From positions 1-64,000 of the forward strand of contig JAZHDG010000035.1 of assembly GCA_036584525.1 (NCBI GenBank): a DNA stretch of 64,000 bases. Direction: 5' to 3'. This stretch comes from UBA6181 sp016934015 (GTDB lineage Bacteria > Bacillota_I > Bacilli_A > Acholeplasmatales > Acholeplasmataceae). This document shows positions 35,785 through 45,306 of the stretch, piece after piece (the first letter of the stretch is position 1; every line of letters starts with the position of its first letter). Below the pieces are notes generated by a model that was given only the letters and a program-made list of their open reading frames with translations, searched no databases and was not told where the DNA came from. A program made the position numbers and the translations under genes.

Positions 35785-37163
35785 AAGGTTTTCGCCTTCT
35801 TAACAGCCTCATCGATTGTACCAACCATCATGAATGCATCTTCAGGAAGTTCATCATGTCGGCCTTCAATAATTTCTTTAAATCCACGAATGGTTTCTTT
35901 TAATGGTACGAATGATCCCGGAACACCTGTAAATTGTTCAGCAACATGAGTGTTTTGAGATAAGAAAGATTGGATTCTTCTTGCGCGATGCACAAGTAGT
36001 TTATCTTCGTCTGTAAGTTCATCCATCCCAAGAATCGCGATTATATCTAAAAGTTCATGATAGCGTTGAATCATTTGTTGGACTTTACGAGCAACTTCAT
36101 AATGTTCTTTACCTACAATACCTGGTGTTAATGCACGTGAAGTGGATGAAAGTGGATCAACGGCTGGATAGATTCCAATTTCAGTTAGTTTACGGCTTAA
36201 GTTTGTCGTCGCATCCAAATGCGAGAATACCGTTGCTGGCGCAGGGTCTGTATAGTCATCTGCTGGCACGTAGACGGCTTGGATAGATGTAATCGATCCA
36301 TGCTTCGTCGAAGTAATTCTTTCTTGTAAACGGCCCATTTCAGTCGCTAAAGTCGGTTGATAACCAACTGCAGATGGCATTCTTCCTAAAAGTGCAGAAA
36401 CTTCACTACCTGCTTGAATAAATCTAAATATATTATCGATGAATAATAATACGTCTTGTTTTGATTCATCTCGAAAATGTTCAGCCATTGTTAATCCAGT
36501 AAGACCAACGCGCATTCTCGCTCCCGGTGGCTCATTCATTTGACCAAACACTAAAGCTGTTTTATCAATAACTCCCGAAGCTGTCATTTCTTGAAATAAT
36601 TCATAACCTTCTCTGGTACGTTCACCAACACCAGCAAAAACCGAAATACCCGCACGTTCTTGTGCAATATTATGAATGAGTTCTTGAATTAAAACCGTTT
36701 TACCAACACCAGCTCCACCAAATAATCCGATTTTTCCACCTTTGATGTATGGTGCGAGTAAATCGATAACTTTAATCCCTGTTTCTAGAAGTTCAGTTTC
36801 AGATGATAATTCATGGAACTCTGGAGCATTCCGATGAATCGATAATTTAGGTGCATCTTCCACAGAAGCTCCACCATCAATAGGTTCACCTAACACATTA
36901 AAAATACGTCCTAATACAGCTTTACCAACCGGGACTTTAATTGGTGATTCCATGGATATAACCACCATATCACGCACTAAACCTTCTGTGGGCTCAAGGG
37001 CAATAGTTCTAACAACATTATCACCTAAATGAAGGGCAACCTCTAGTGTTACAGTTTTTTCTTCGCTTACCTGAATCTTGAGTGCATCGTAGATATTGGG
37101 TAATTCATTTTCAAAATGAACATCAACAACTGGACCAATAACCTGCATCACTTTTCCTTGCAT
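35781..37163 (-). CDS. atpD: ATP synthase beta subunit
   Basis: Catalytic subunit of F1, 460 residues. Walker A is GGAGVGKTV (about 149-157), the catalytic Glu lies in GERTREGYE, the DELSEED-region counterpart reads DELTDEDK, and LLFIDNIFRF carries Walker B. The adenine pocket Tyr is in SVVGYQP-like SAVGYQP. All residues needed for catalysis are visible. It lies 14 bases after atpG in the conserved atpIBEFHAGDC order. Confidence 0.98.
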   Translation of the reverse strand: MQGKVMQVIGPVVDVHFENELPNIYDALKIQVSEEKTVTLEVALHLGDNVVRTIALEPTEGLVRDMVVISMESPIKVPVGKAVLGRIFNVLGEPIDGGASVEDAPKLSIHRNAPEFHELSSETELLETGIKVIDLLAPYIKGGKIGLFGGAGVGKTVLIQELIHNIAQERAGISVFAGVGERTREGYELFQEMTASGVIDKTALVFGQMNEPPGARMRVGLTGLTMAEHFRDESKQDVLLFIDNIFRFIQAGSEVSALLGRMPSAVGYQPTLATEMGRLQERITSTKHGSITSIQAVYVPADDYTDPAPATVFSHLDATTNLSRKLTEIGIYPAVDPLSSTSRALTPGIVGKEHYEVARKVQQMIQRYHELLDIIAILGMDELTDEDKLLVHRARRIQSFLSQNTHVAEQFTGVPGSFVPLKETIRGFKEIIEGRHDELPEDAFMMVGTIDEAVKKAKTL

Positions 37164-37177
37164 CTCGATTCTCCTTT

Positions 37178-38020
37178 CTAAACATTCGACCCATTAACAA
37201 CATCAATGAGTTCACTCGTAATTTCTTGTTGACGTGCACGATGATATAGCGTATTCAACTTTTCAACAATTTCATGTGCATTATCTGTCGCATTTTTCAT
37301 AGCTATCATCCGCGCCGCATGTTCGCTCAATTTCGCATCTGCAAGTGCAGAAAAAATTGAACTTTCAATATAGATATCCGTCGTTTGATCTAAAATCACG
37401 ATTGGATCTGTATCGTAAATATATATTTCTTTAAATGGTTTTTCTTTTGGAAGTATCACCGGCAAAAGTCTATCTTTTTTAACGACTTGTGTCGCTGTAT
37501 TAACATAATGATTATAGTAAAGGATAACCTCATCAATGTCTTTAGACATGTATGTATCTTTAATAAGCTTTGCATAGTGACGGAAATACATGGTTGTGAT
37601 ATCATCACGATTATATATGATTTCTTGATTAATTAAAGGTAATTTATGCTTAAGTGCAAAATAGTATGCCTTTTTGCCAATCGCGAAAATGAGATACCCA
37701 TCTTTACTGACGTCTTTAACATCTTCTAAAAATGCTTTAAATAATTGATTGTGATAACTTCCTGCTAATCCACGATCACTTGTCAAAAGAATATATAGTT
37801 TCTTTTCAACTTCATGCTCAGAAATTAATCGATGTTCATCTTCAACCCGTTGACTTGCATATGCAAGTATATCAGTGATCTTAGTGATAAATTCTTTTGA
37901 TTGCGTTCTAAGCTCAGTTGATTTACGGATTTTAGATAGTGCAATATTATGCATTGCTTGCGTGATGGAAGCCGTTTTTTTAATGGCTTGCATCCGTATC
38001 TTAATATCCTTTAGTCCCAT
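37178..38020 (-). CDS. atpG: ATP synthase gamma subunit
   Basis: Rotor shaft of F1, 280 residues. N- and C-terminal helices form the coiled coil; the N terminus has LKDIKIRMQAIKKTASITQAM-like family sequence and the C terminus ends with AMKNATDNAHEIVEKLNTLYHRARQ and the conserved QQEITSELIDVV. The central Rossmann-like domain contains LLTSDRGLAGSYH. It begins one base after the atpA stop. Confidence 0.96.
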   Translation of the reverse strand: MGLKDIKIRMQAIKKTASITQAMHNIALSKIRKSTELRTQSKEFITKITDILAYASQRVEDEHRLISEHEVEKKLYILLTSDRGLAGSYHNQLFKAFLEDVKDVSKDGYLIFAIGKKAYYFALKHKLPLINQEIIYNRDDITTMYFRHYAKLIKDTYMSKDIDEVILYYNHYVNTATQVVKKDRLLPVILPKEKPFKEIYIYDTDPIVILDQTTDIYIESSIFSALADAKLSEHAARMIAMKNATDNAHEIVEKLNTLYHRARQQEITSELIDVVNGSNV

Positions 38021-38021
38021 A

Positions 38022-39527
38022 TTAGATCATCCTTTTTAAATTTGTAATAAATTGGTCGATCTTTTTAGAGTCAGGAAGTGTTTGTTTTTCAATGAGTTCA
38101 TCATAAATTTTCATGCCAAGTTCATTCATCTTTAATCCTTGATCAATTTCACTCTCGAGTGCTTTAACTTGATCAAGATTTAAATCATCCATATGACCAT
38201 TTGAAAGCGCATAAATCGTGATGATTTGAGTTGGCATTTCAATGAGTTCGTGAACATCTTGTTTTAAAATTTCTACAGTCTTACGCCCACGTTCAAGTCT
38301 TCGTTTCGCATTTTGGTCTAAATCTGATCCAAATTGAGCGAATGACTCAAGTTCACGATAGTTTGCAAGATTAATACGAACCGTACCTGCAACTTTTTTC
38401 ATTGCTTTCCATTGTGCAGCACCACCAACACGTGATACCGATAACCCCGCATTAATTGCTGGTCTTATACCAGAATAGAATAGTTCAGCTTCTAAGAATA
38501 TTTGTCCGTCAGTAATTGAAATTACGTTCGTTGAAATATAAGCTGAAATATCGCCAGCTTTAGTTTCAATAATTGGTAAAGCTGTAATTGATCCTCCACC
38601 AAGACTATCATTTAAACGTGCTGAGCGTTCAAGTAAGCGTGAATGAAGATAGAAAACATCTCCTGGATATGCTTCTCTTCCTGGAGGTCTTCTTAAAAGC
38701 AATGAGAGTTCGCGGTATGCAACGGCATGTTTTGATAAATCATCATACACGATTAACACATCTTTACCTTGTTCCATAAAGTATTCGCCCATAGCGACTC
38801 CTGCAAATGGTGCAAGATACAACAAGGTTCCTTCTTTGGAGGCTCCCGCAGTGACAACAATGGTATAATCCATCGCTTGTTTTTCTTTTAAGAGTTGAAC
38901 TAATGTTGTGACTGATGACTCTTTTTGGCCTATCGCAACATAGATACAAATGACATCTTTACCTTTTTGGTTAATGATAGTGTCAACAGCAAGTGTCGTC
39001 TTACCGGTTTGTCTATCACCAATGATGAGCTCTCTTTGTCCACGACCAATCGGGACAAGTGCATCAATAACTTTGATCCCAGTTTCCATTGAACGATTAA
39101 TTGATCCTCTTTGCATAACACCTTGAGCACGACGTTCAACGGGTAAAAATTGATCCGTGTGAATCGCTCCAAGTGCATCGAGAGGCTCTCCTAATGGATT
39201 AACTACTCTTCCTAAAAGTGCTTCTCCAACTGGAACTTCGAAAATTCGCTTAGTTGTTTTAACTAAGTCTCCTTCTTTAATCAAATCAGCGTTTCCTAAT
39301 AAAATAACCCCAACACTATGTGCTTCCAAGTTAAAAACTAACCCCTTCACATCATGAGGAAATTCTAATAGTTCACCCATCATCGCTTGTTGGAGACCAT
39401 ATACGATGGCAATACCATCCCCTACGGATAGTACTTTACCAATATTTTCTAATTTGACATCTTGTTCATATGACTGAATCTGCTTTTTAATGATTTCTGT
39501 CATTTCTTGAACTTTTATTTTCGACAT
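38022..39527 (-). CDS. atpA: ATP synthase alpha subunit
   Basis: Noncatalytic nucleotide-binding subunit of F1, 501 residues. Walker A is GDRQTGKTT (about 169-177), and the signature PAINAGLSVSRVGGAAQ and LLRRPPGREAYPGDVFYLHSRLLERS are present. The N terminus for delta binding (MSKIKVQEMTEIIKKQI) is intact. Normal length and motifs; no oddities. Confidence 0.98.
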   Translation of the reverse strand: MSKIKVQEMTEIIKKQIQSYEQDVKLENIGKVLSVGDGIAIVYGLQQAMMGELLEFPHDVKGLVFNLEAHSVGVILLGNADLIKEGDLVKTTKRIFEVPVGEALLGRVVNPLGEPLDALGAIHTDQFLPVERRAQGVMQRGSINRSMETGIKVIDALVPIGRGQRELIIGDRQTGKTTLAVDTIINQKGKDVICIYVAIGQKESSVTTLVQLLKEKQAMDYTIVVTAGASKEGTLLYLAPFAGVAMGEYFMEQGKDVLIVYDDLSKHAVAYRELSLLLRRPPGREAYPGDVFYLHSRLLERSARLNDSLGGGSITALPIIETKAGDISAYISTNVISITDGQIFLEAELFYSGIRPAINAGLSVSRVGGAAQWKAMKKVAGTVRINLANYRELESFAQFGSDLDQNAKRRLERGRKTVEILKQDVHELIEMPTQIITIYALSNGHMDDLNLDQVKALESEIDQGLKMNELGMKIYDELIEKQTLPDSKKIDQFITNLKRMI

Positions 39528-39539
39528 TTCTACACCACC

Positions 39540-40052
39540 TTAAATCGTTGTGAATAACTCTTCGAGTTCACGCAGGGTTGATTGATCCAGCGATTGCCCC
39601 TTATAAACTGTCACCATGCCACCAATTAAATTGTCATCTACGGTGACTCTAAGCATGACCTTCTTATCACTAAATCTTGGTTGAAGCACTTTGACAAGTG
39701 CTTCTTCTTGTACTTTTGTTAATTTTTTTGCCGTATAAACACGAATGTAAGCAATCTTTTGAAATAATCGATTGAGATTTGACCATTCTGAATATATTTT
39801 TTCATATTCATGCATCATATGATGTTCAGATAGCACCTTCAAAAATGATAAAAAATGGACATCGTATGTCAACTGATCAATCATTTTAATCTTTTCGATG
39901 AGTGTGAGCATTGGAGAATCCATGAGTGTCACCCAAGATGGACTTAACTCCATTTGATGCTTAAAATCATCGAATTGATCAGATATCACATCAATTTTAT
40001 CTTCTTCTTTGACTAACTCAAAAAAAGCTTTTGTGATCCGCTCTATATTCAT
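39540..40052 (-). CDS. atpH: ATP synthase delta subunit
   Basis: Peripheral-stalk subunit joining F1 to the b subunits, 170 residues. The sequence is diverged, as usual, but position between atpF and atpA, a helical N-terminal domain, and the conserved C-terminal motif (VDDNLIGGMVTVYKGQSLDQS, with IGG) identify it. It overlaps the atpF stop as ATGA. Confidence 0.92.
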   Translation of the reverse strand: MNIERITKAFFELVKEEDKIDVISDQFDDFKHQMELSPSWVTLMDSPMLTLIEKIKMIDQLTYDVHFLSFLKVLSEHHMMHEYEKIYSEWSNLNRLFQKIAYIRVYTAKKLTKVQEEALVKVLQPRFSDKKVMLRVTVDDNLIGGMVTVYKGQSLDQSTLRELEELFTTI

Positions 40053-40585
40053 GATTTAAATCTCTCTTGAATGATTTCCTCTACAATATCATCGTGTACA
40101 GTTTCATCAATCTCACGTTTAACTATTTTTTTAGCTGCAGCAAACGCAACTTCTTTGATTGATTGTCTAATTTCATCATTCGCTTCTTGTATTTCATACT
40201 CTATATCTTTTTCAGCTTGTTCAATCCGACGTTTCGCTTCAAGTTTAGCTTTTTCTATAAGCTCTTCTTGTTCACGATAGGCTTGAAGCGTTAATCTTTC
40301 TTTAAGCTCTCTCGTCTCATGTTTCATTTGTTCGTATTCCTTAACGGAATTTTCTTGGAGTTCTTTCGCTTTAAAAACTTCTTGATCGGCAAGTTCTAAA
40401 GCTTCAGCAAGTGCAGCTTGACGTTTTTCAATAAATCCAGTCACACTTTTCCATAAAAATTTACGTACAAAAAACAACAAAACTAAAAAGGCTAATAGAT
40501 TCAATACGACAATATGTGGTTGTTCAATTACTGAATTTAATCCAGTTTGAATTCCCTGAATTGCGTCTTCAAATACTTGGTTCAA
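40049..40585 (-). CDS. atpF: ATP synthase b subunit
   Basis: Peripheral-stalk membrane subunit of 178 residues: one N-terminal membrane helix (about 24-42, VVLNLLAFLVLLFFVRKFLW) and a long charged coiled coil (about 50-160) with many Ala, Glu and Lys residues. The conserved basic start after the membrane helix is seen. Position in the operon is decisive. Confidence 0.95.
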   Translation of the reverse strand: MNQVFEDAIQGIQTGLNSVIEQPHIVVLNLLAFLVLLFFVRKFLWKSVTGFIEKRQAALAEALELADQEVFKAKELQENSVKEYEQMKHETRELKERLTLQAYREQEELIEKAKLEAKRRIEQAEKDIEYEIQEANDEIRQSIKEVAFAAAKKIVKREIDETVHDDIVEEIIQERFKS

Positions 40586-40600
40586 TGAGATCAGTCCTTT

Positions 40601-40882
40601 TTATTTTGAAATTAGAATAAAAGCAATAATTAATCCATAAATCCCTGTAGTTTCGGCTACCGCTTGACCAATCAACATGGTTGCAGTAATTTTGCCTGAT
40701 GCTTCAGGTTGACGACCTACGGCTTCAACAGCTTTAGATGCTGCAATCCCTTGACCAATCGCAGTACCAAATCCAGTAAATACGGCGATGCCAGCTCCTA
40801 CGTAAGCTAAACCTTGACTAAAATACTCATTTGCAACAACATCTGCAATAACTGGTAAAACATTGCTTAAAAATGTAAACAT
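40601..40882 (-). CDS. atpE: ATP synthase c subunit with Na+-type ion site
   Basis: Ring-forming rotor subunit of Fo, 93 residues with two membrane helices joined by the RQPE loop (57-60). The first helix has GTAIGQG with Gln44; the second has GQAVAETTGIYG with Val75, the ion-carrying Glu77, Thr78, Thr79 and Tyr82. The Gln-to-Glu spacing of 33 and the Val, Glu, Ser/Thr, Tyr pattern are the same as in the Na+-driven c ring of Ilyobacter tartaricus (Gln32, Val63, Glu65, Ser66, Tyr70). So Na+ rather than H+ is the likely coupling ion. The N terminus is about 10 residues longer than in that protein. Confidence 0.95.
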   Translation of the reverse strand: MFTFLSNVLPVIADVVANEYFSQGLAYVGAGIAVFTGFGTAIGQGIAASKAVEAVGRQPEASGKITATMLIGQAVAETTGIYGLIIAFILISK

Positions 40883-40912
40883 AATTTTTTCTCCTTTTAT
40901 CGTAATTTATTC

Positions 40913-41587
40913 TTAAATCATATTTAAATCATCTTCATCAACTTTCATAGATGAATATATCACTGTAAGCATTACAACCACTATGGTTTGAATAAAACCA
41001 AATCCTATATCAAATACTAAATGAAAAGTTGGTGCTACAATGATGGAAAGCCAACCGGTTGCTCCATAGATAATCGTAAGCAGTAATGCACCACTTGCAA
41101 TATTACCAAACAAACGTAGTGCCATTGACAAAATGGGTGTGAATTCACTAATAATATTTAATGGTGCCATGGGTGCTAATGGTTTAAAAACACCTAATAA
41201 ATGTTTCCATCCCATGCTTTTAAATCCTGTCGCTTGAATTAGAGTAAATGCTGTTATGGAGACAGAAAATGTAATGGTTGTATATTTTGTCGGTGCATCC
41301 AGAGCAATCAATCCTGACACATTTGAAATAAATACATAGAGCGCTAGAGTAATGACAGGTGGTGCTAAAAACTTCCAATGCTTTCCAATATATCCTTTAA
41401 TAAAATTATTCATCATTTCGATAAAACTAATGACTACGGTTATAAATTTGCCAGGTTTGTCACGAACATCCATTTTATTAATTTTTATACTTATCAATAC
41501 CGATCCAAAGGAAATAAATGCAATAATACCTAAAGACGTATAAAAGTAAATCGGAATTTCACGAAGCATCGTTAGAATCTGTTCCAT
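40913..41587 (-). CDS. atpB: ATP synthase a subunit
   Basis: Stator membrane subunit of 224 residues with five to six membrane helices. The essential Arg that faces the c ring lies in SMALRLFGNIASGALL (about 152-167). The C-terminal helices (FIQTIVVVMLTVIYSSM) carry the conserved Gln-Thr. It is shorter at the N terminus than in Escherichia coli, as in many Gram-positives. ATG at 41587 overlaps the end of atpI by 29 bases. Confidence 0.95.
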   Translation of the reverse strand: MEQILTMLREIPIYFYTSLGIIAFISFGSVLISIKINKMDVRDKPGKFITVVISFIEMMNNFIKGYIGKHWKFLAPPVITLALYVFISNVSGLIALDAPTKYTTITFSVSITAFTLIQATGFKSMGWKHLLGVFKPLAPMAPLNIISEFTPILSMALRLFGNIASGALLLTIIYGATGWLSIIVAPTFHLVFDIGFGFIQTIVVVMLTVIYSSMKVDEDDLNMI

Positions 41588-41966
41588 CTTTCATCACCTC
41601 ACCTTCAGCTTCTTTTTTAATGAGTGGTGTGTGGTAAATAAATATACCAATTTTTAATGAGAAAATACCTAATAATAAAAACACATAAGAATAAATCATC
41701 GTTGTTGTTCCTAAATCTTTGGTATCGAAATAGACGATAGCTACGATGACAGTATATAAAATATATCGTGTGACAAGATTGGTCACAACTTTTTGGGTTG
41801 TAAATTTGCCCTTTAATGATTGAGTCGCTAAGCTATTATTAAAAAGTGCCACAGCAGAACCTAATACCGTCCATAATAAGTATTCTCTAAAAAAGAGAAA
41901 AGTTACTAAAGCTAATATAAGTGCGTAGATAAATGTAATAATGCTAATGGTGTACATTTTTTTCAT
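41559..41966 (-). CDS. atpI: ATP synthase assembly-type protein AtpI
   Basis: A 135-residue protein with four predicted membrane helices at the head of the ATPase operon and a polar C-terminal tail (KKEAEGEVMKDGTDSNDAS). AtpI proteins help assemble the c ring, especially in Na+-type enzymes. Identification rests on the helix pattern and position between AtpZ-like and atpB. It overlaps both neighbours by 20-30 bases. Confidence 0.75.
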   Translation of the reverse strand: MKKMYTISIITFIYALILALVTFLFFREYLLWTVLGSAVALFNNSLATQSLKGKFTTQKVVTNLVTRYILYTVIVAIVYFDTKDLGTTTMIYSYVFLLLGIFSLKIGIFIYHTPLIKKEAEGEVMKDGTDSNDAS

Positions 41967-42198
41967 AGCGTTCCTCGTTTTTCACAAATCTATATAATGT
42001 CACAAACCCAAACATAACTCCAAGAAATAAACCAGCACCTGCTAGCAAAATACTTAAGTCATCATCTGGACTTAATCTCATTCCAATATAATAACCCAAT
42101 AGTGATAATGCAATAATGGTCATAAAAAACTGAATGACCATGGTATAAATAGCAAATGCCTTTTTGGCTTTATTTTGTCCCAAATAAACGATCCCCAC
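41944..42198 (-). CDS. AtpZ-like small membrane protein
   Basis: An 84-residue protein with two membrane helices (about 17-38 and 47-68) and a charged end, matching the AtpZ/AtpI-like family found ahead of atpI in several F-ATPase operons, where Mg2+/Ca2+ uptake or ring assembly has been proposed. The start is uncertain: GTG at 42198 lies 3 bases after AGGAG, while TTG at 42183 has a weaker GGGGAT site. Both lie inside the end of upp, so translation is coupled to upp. Confidence 0.7.
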   Translation of the reverse strand: MGIVYLGQNKAKKAFAIYTMVIQFFMTIIALSLLGYYIGMRLSPDDDLSILLAGAGLFLGVMFGFVTLYRFVKNEERYEKNVHH

Positions 42199-42796
42199 AA
42201 TCTCCTAAACCAGGAACAATGTAGCTATTTTCGTTTAAATGGCTATCGAGAGCTGCTAAATAAACTGGAACATCGGGATGATCTTTCTGTAAGCGTTCAA
42301 CCCCTTCTGGTGCTCCAACTAAACCAACATAACGAATATCTTTTGCTCCGGTTGCTTTAATAATATCAATTGCCTTTGAAACAGATCCACCGCTTGCTAG
42401 CATAGGATCTACTAATAAGATTACACTATCTTTTGTATCTTTTGGTAATTTAGAGTAATAGACTTGAGGTTGTAATGTTACTTCATCTCGATATAAACCG
42501 ATATGTCCAATTTTTGCAGATGGTATCAAGTTATGAATGCCATCAACCATGCCTAATCCAGCACGTAAAATTGGTACTATCACCACAGGTTTTTCAAGTT
42601 CATAAACGGTTGTTTCACAAATTGGTGTTTCAATTTGTTTAGGTTTTGTTGTGAAATCACGCGTGATTTCATACGTAATTAATCCACCTAGCTCAGATAG
42701 ACTTTCTCTAAACTCTTTGGTCCCTGTTTCTTTATTTCTAATTTTCGACATCTTGTGATCAATCAAGGGGTGCTTAATGACAACTAACTTACTCAT
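42170..42796 (-). CDS. upp: uracil phosphoribosyltransferase
   Basis: Salvages uracil to UMP with PRPP, 208 residues. The PRPP loop is visible as LLVDPMLASGGSVSKAIDIIK (about 127-147, written in two parts: LLVDPMLASGG and SVSKAID), the KHPLIDHKMSKIRNKET start is family-typical, and the uracil-binding YIVPGLGDCGDR lies near the C terminus. Placement directly before the ATPase operon is as in Bacillus. Confidence 0.97.
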   Translation of the reverse strand: MSKLVVIKHPLIDHKMSKIRNKETGTKEFRESLSELGGLITYEITRDFTTKPKQIETPICETTVYELEKPVVIVPILRAGLGMVDGIHNLIPSAKIGHIGLYRDEVTLQPQVYYSKLPKDTKDSVILLVDPMLASGGSVSKAIDIIKATGAKDIRYVGLVGAPEGVERLQKDHPDVPVYLAALDSHLNENSYIVPGLGDCGDRLFGTK

Positions 42797-42800
42797 TCAT

Positions 42801-43238
42801 TTACTCCTTTTCAATATTATGAATTTTTTTAATTCTTTGTTCGTGACGTGGCTCATAAGAAGCATTCATATATGCTTCTAAAATTTTAATTGCTTTTTCA
42901 TAAGGTGTAGTTCTTCCCCCTAAAGCAATTACATTCGCATTATTATGCTGTCTAGCAAGCTGTCCTGTATTTTCATCATAGACTAAAGCAGCTCGAACGC
43001 CTTTGACTTTATTCGCAGCAATACTGATGCCAATGCCAGTACCACAAATGACAATTCCGAAATCGTACTGCTTTTCCACTACAGCATGTCCGACCTTATT
43101 TGCAAAATCGGGATAATCCACGGCATCATTCGAATTTGTTCCAAAATCATGATACTGTATGTTTTTATCCTCGAAATATTTCTTAATATTCTCTTTTAAT
43201 TCGAATCCTCCATGATCACTACCAATCGCAATTTTCAT
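42801..43238 (-). CDS. rpiB: ribose-5-phosphate isomerase B
   Basis: Interconverts ribose-5-phosphate and ribulose-5-phosphate in the pentose phosphate pathway, 145 residues. The start IAIGSDHGGFELKENI (Asp-His at 8-9), the nucleophile Cys in VICGTGIGISIAANK (about 64), and the sequence NNANVIALGGR are the RpiB signature. It provides ribose phosphate for PRPP used by upp, which lies 4 bases downstream. ATG follows AGGAGG. Confidence 0.96.
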   Translation of the reverse strand: MKIAIGSDHGGFELKENIKKYFEDKNIQYHDFGTNSNDAVDYPDFANKVGHAVVEKQYDFGIVICGTGIGISIAANKVKGVRAALVYDENTGQLARQHNNANVIALGGRTTPYEKAIKILEAYMNASYEPRHEQRIKKIHNIEKE

Positions 43239-43329
43239 AGACTCCTCCTATGTTTTACCTATAAAATATTATATCATAAAACGACCCTTAAGGACAAAGA
43301 AGAAGCGCCAATTACATACTTTAACAAAA

Positions 43330-43346
43330 AAGACGCGAAGCGCCTT
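43330..43346 (-). terminator. terminator of typA
   Basis: On the minus strand AAGGCGC-TTC-GCGTCTT, 7 bp with one G-U pair, followed by TTTT. It overlaps the typA stop codon. Confidence 0.7.
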
Positions 43347-45159
43347 AATCGTTCCCATATAAATAAGCTTTTTTACGTTCGTTTGCTCTAAGTAATGTCT
43401 TTCTTAAACGAATATTTAAAGGTGTAATTTCAATAAGTTCATCGTCATTAATGAACGCTAAACAAGCTTCTAGTGTCATTAATCTGGGTTTCTTTAAAAC
43501 AACAGTTGAATCTTTAGATGCTGAACGCATATTCGTTAATTGTTTTTCTTGTGTCACATTCACAACTAAATCCGAATCTTTATTAGCTTCACCGACAATC
43601 ATGCCTTCATAAACTGCAGTTCTTGTATCAACAAACATATACCCACGATCTTCTAAACGACCAATCGCGTAAGCCGTTGTCATCCCTTGATTTAATGAAA
43701 CTAAAGCACCTGAACGACGATTACCAACAGTTTCTTGAATCATTGGACGATATTCTAGATACACGTGTGACAAAATGCCATATCCTTTAGTTGCAGTTAA
43801 AAATTGTGTCATAAATCCAATAAGCCCTCTTGATGGCATTGTATACCGAATTCTTGAATAGTCACCCACTTGGTTCATGGATGACAAATCGCCTCTTCTT
43901 TCACCAAGCATTTCAATAATAGTCCCAATAAATTCTGTTGGACAGTCAATTTGAACATCTTCATATGGTTCACATTGAACACCATTTATTGTTTTCACAA
44001 TAACTCTTGGACGAGACACTTGAAATTCAAATGACTCACGACGCATATTTTCAATTAAAATGCCTAAATGTAATTCACCACGCCCAGATACAATCCACGC
44101 TTCACTATTATCAATACGATCAACTCTAAGACTTACATCTTTTTGTGTTTCTTTAAACAATCTTTCATCAATTTTAGTTGCAGTAACAAATTTTCCTTCT
44201 TTACCTGCAAATGGACTATTATTGGTTAAAAATGTCATTTGAACCGTTGGTTCATCGATATGTAGGTGTGGTAATGCAACTTCGAAACCAACTTCACAGA
44301 CTGTTTCACCAACATGGATGTCAGGAAGACCAGCAACTGATACAATATCACCAGCGTACGCCTCCATAACTTCTGTTTTTTCGACACCTAAGCTTTGGAA
44401 GATTTTTTGAATTCTAAATTGAATGGTTGATCCATCTAATCTAACACAACTCACCGTATCGTTAACACGGAGTGTCCCTTGATGAATTTTTCCAATTCCC
44501 ATTCTTCCAACGTAATCATTGTAATCAATAAGTGCGGGTTGAAATACTAAATGGTCATCTTTATTTTGATTGGGTTGAGGAATTTCTTTGATGATTGTGT
44601 CTAGAATAGGTTCCATTTTAATATCTAAATAAAGATGTGGTGTGTAATTTGATAGCCCTTGGATACCTGATGCATAAAGTACAGGAAAATCGAGTTGATG
44701 TTCATCAGCTCCTAAATCAATAAACAAGTCATAAACTTCATTGACTGTCCGTTGAATATCTGCGTATTTACGATCCACTTTATTGATCACGACAATTGGT
44801 AAAAGTTTAGCCTCTAAAGCTTTTTTTAGTACAAAACGTGTTTGTGGCATCACACCTTCATAGGCATCAACGAGTAAAAGAACTCCATCCACCATATGCA
44901 TAATACGTTCAACTTCACCACCAAAATCGGCGTGTCCTGGAGTATCTAAGATGTTAATACGATAATTTTTATAGATGATTGCAGTATTTTTAGCAAGGAT
45001 AGTAATCCCGCGTTCTCTTTCAATATCATTTGAATCCATCACACGATCATCGAGCGCGACGTGATCATCAAAGCGTTCGCTTTGTTTTAATAATTGATTA
45101 ACGAGTGTTGTTTTGCCATGATCAACGTGTGCGATGATGGCGATATTACGAATATCCAT
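43345..45159 (-). CDS. typA: ribosome-associated GTPase TypA/BipA
   Basis: Translational GTPase of 604 residues related to EF-G, involved in ribosome assembly and stress adaptation. G1 is AHVDHGKTTLVNQLL (10-24), switch/G2 has RERGITILAKNTA, G3 is DTPGHADFGGE, G4 is NKVDRKYA. Domains II, III and V and the TypA-specific C-terminal domain (SRGLIGFMTQFLTATKGYG, ENRRSGALVSLNQGM-like GNRRSGALVS) follow. Monocistronic, ending with a short terminator. Confidence 0.97.
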   Translation of the reverse strand: MDIRNIAIIAHVDHGKTTLVNQLLKQSERFDDHVALDDRVMDSNDIERERGITILAKNTAIIYKNYRINILDTPGHADFGGEVERIMHMVDGVLLLVDAYEGVMPQTRFVLKKALEAKLLPIVVINKVDRKYADIQRTVNEVYDLFIDLGADEHQLDFPVLYASGIQGLSNYTPHLYLDIKMEPILDTIIKEIPQPNQNKDDHLVFQPALIDYNDYVGRMGIGKIHQGTLRVNDTVSCVRLDGSTIQFRIQKIFQSLGVEKTEVMEAYAGDIVSVAGLPDIHVGETVCEVGFEVALPHLHIDEPTVQMTFLTNNSPFAGKEGKFVTATKIDERLFKETQKDVSLRVDRIDNSEAWIVSGRGELHLGILIENMRRESFEFQVSRPRVIVKTINGVQCEPYEDVQIDCPTEFIGTIIEMLGERRGDLSSMNQVGDYSRIRYTMPSRGLIGFMTQFLTATKGYGILSHVYLEYRPMIQETVGNRRSGALVSLNQGMTTAYAIGRLEDRGYMFVDTRTAVYEGMIVGEANKDSDLVVNVTQEKQLTNMRSASKDSTVVLKKPRLMTLEACLAFINDDELIEITPLNIRLRKTLLRANERKKAYLYGND

Positions 45160-45187
45160 TTGAAACCTCTTTTCATAAGCCTTGTTT

Positions 45188-45216
45188 ATTATATATCAAA
45201 ATGTTGATTTTGACAC
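45188..45216 (-). promoter_or_regulatory. probable typA promoter
   Basis: On the minus strand GTGTCA (45216-45211), 17-base spacer, TATAAT (45193-45188). The -10 is perfect and the -35 matches four of six positions. Confidence 0.45.
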
Positions 45217-45265
45217 ATATAATGATTCATTTTTATTGAAAATATATAATTTTCTAACTTAAAAA

Positions 45266-45301
45266 AAACCACAATTTTGATTGAATCCAAAATTGTGGTT
45301 T
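45266..45301 (-). terminator. terminator of the prfA-prmC-ywlC operon
   Basis: A perfect 14 bp inverted repeat, AAACCACAATTTTG with CAAAATTGTGGTTT, 8-base loop, followed on the minus strand by a further T run. Confidence 0.9.
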
Positions 45302-45306
45302 AACTT

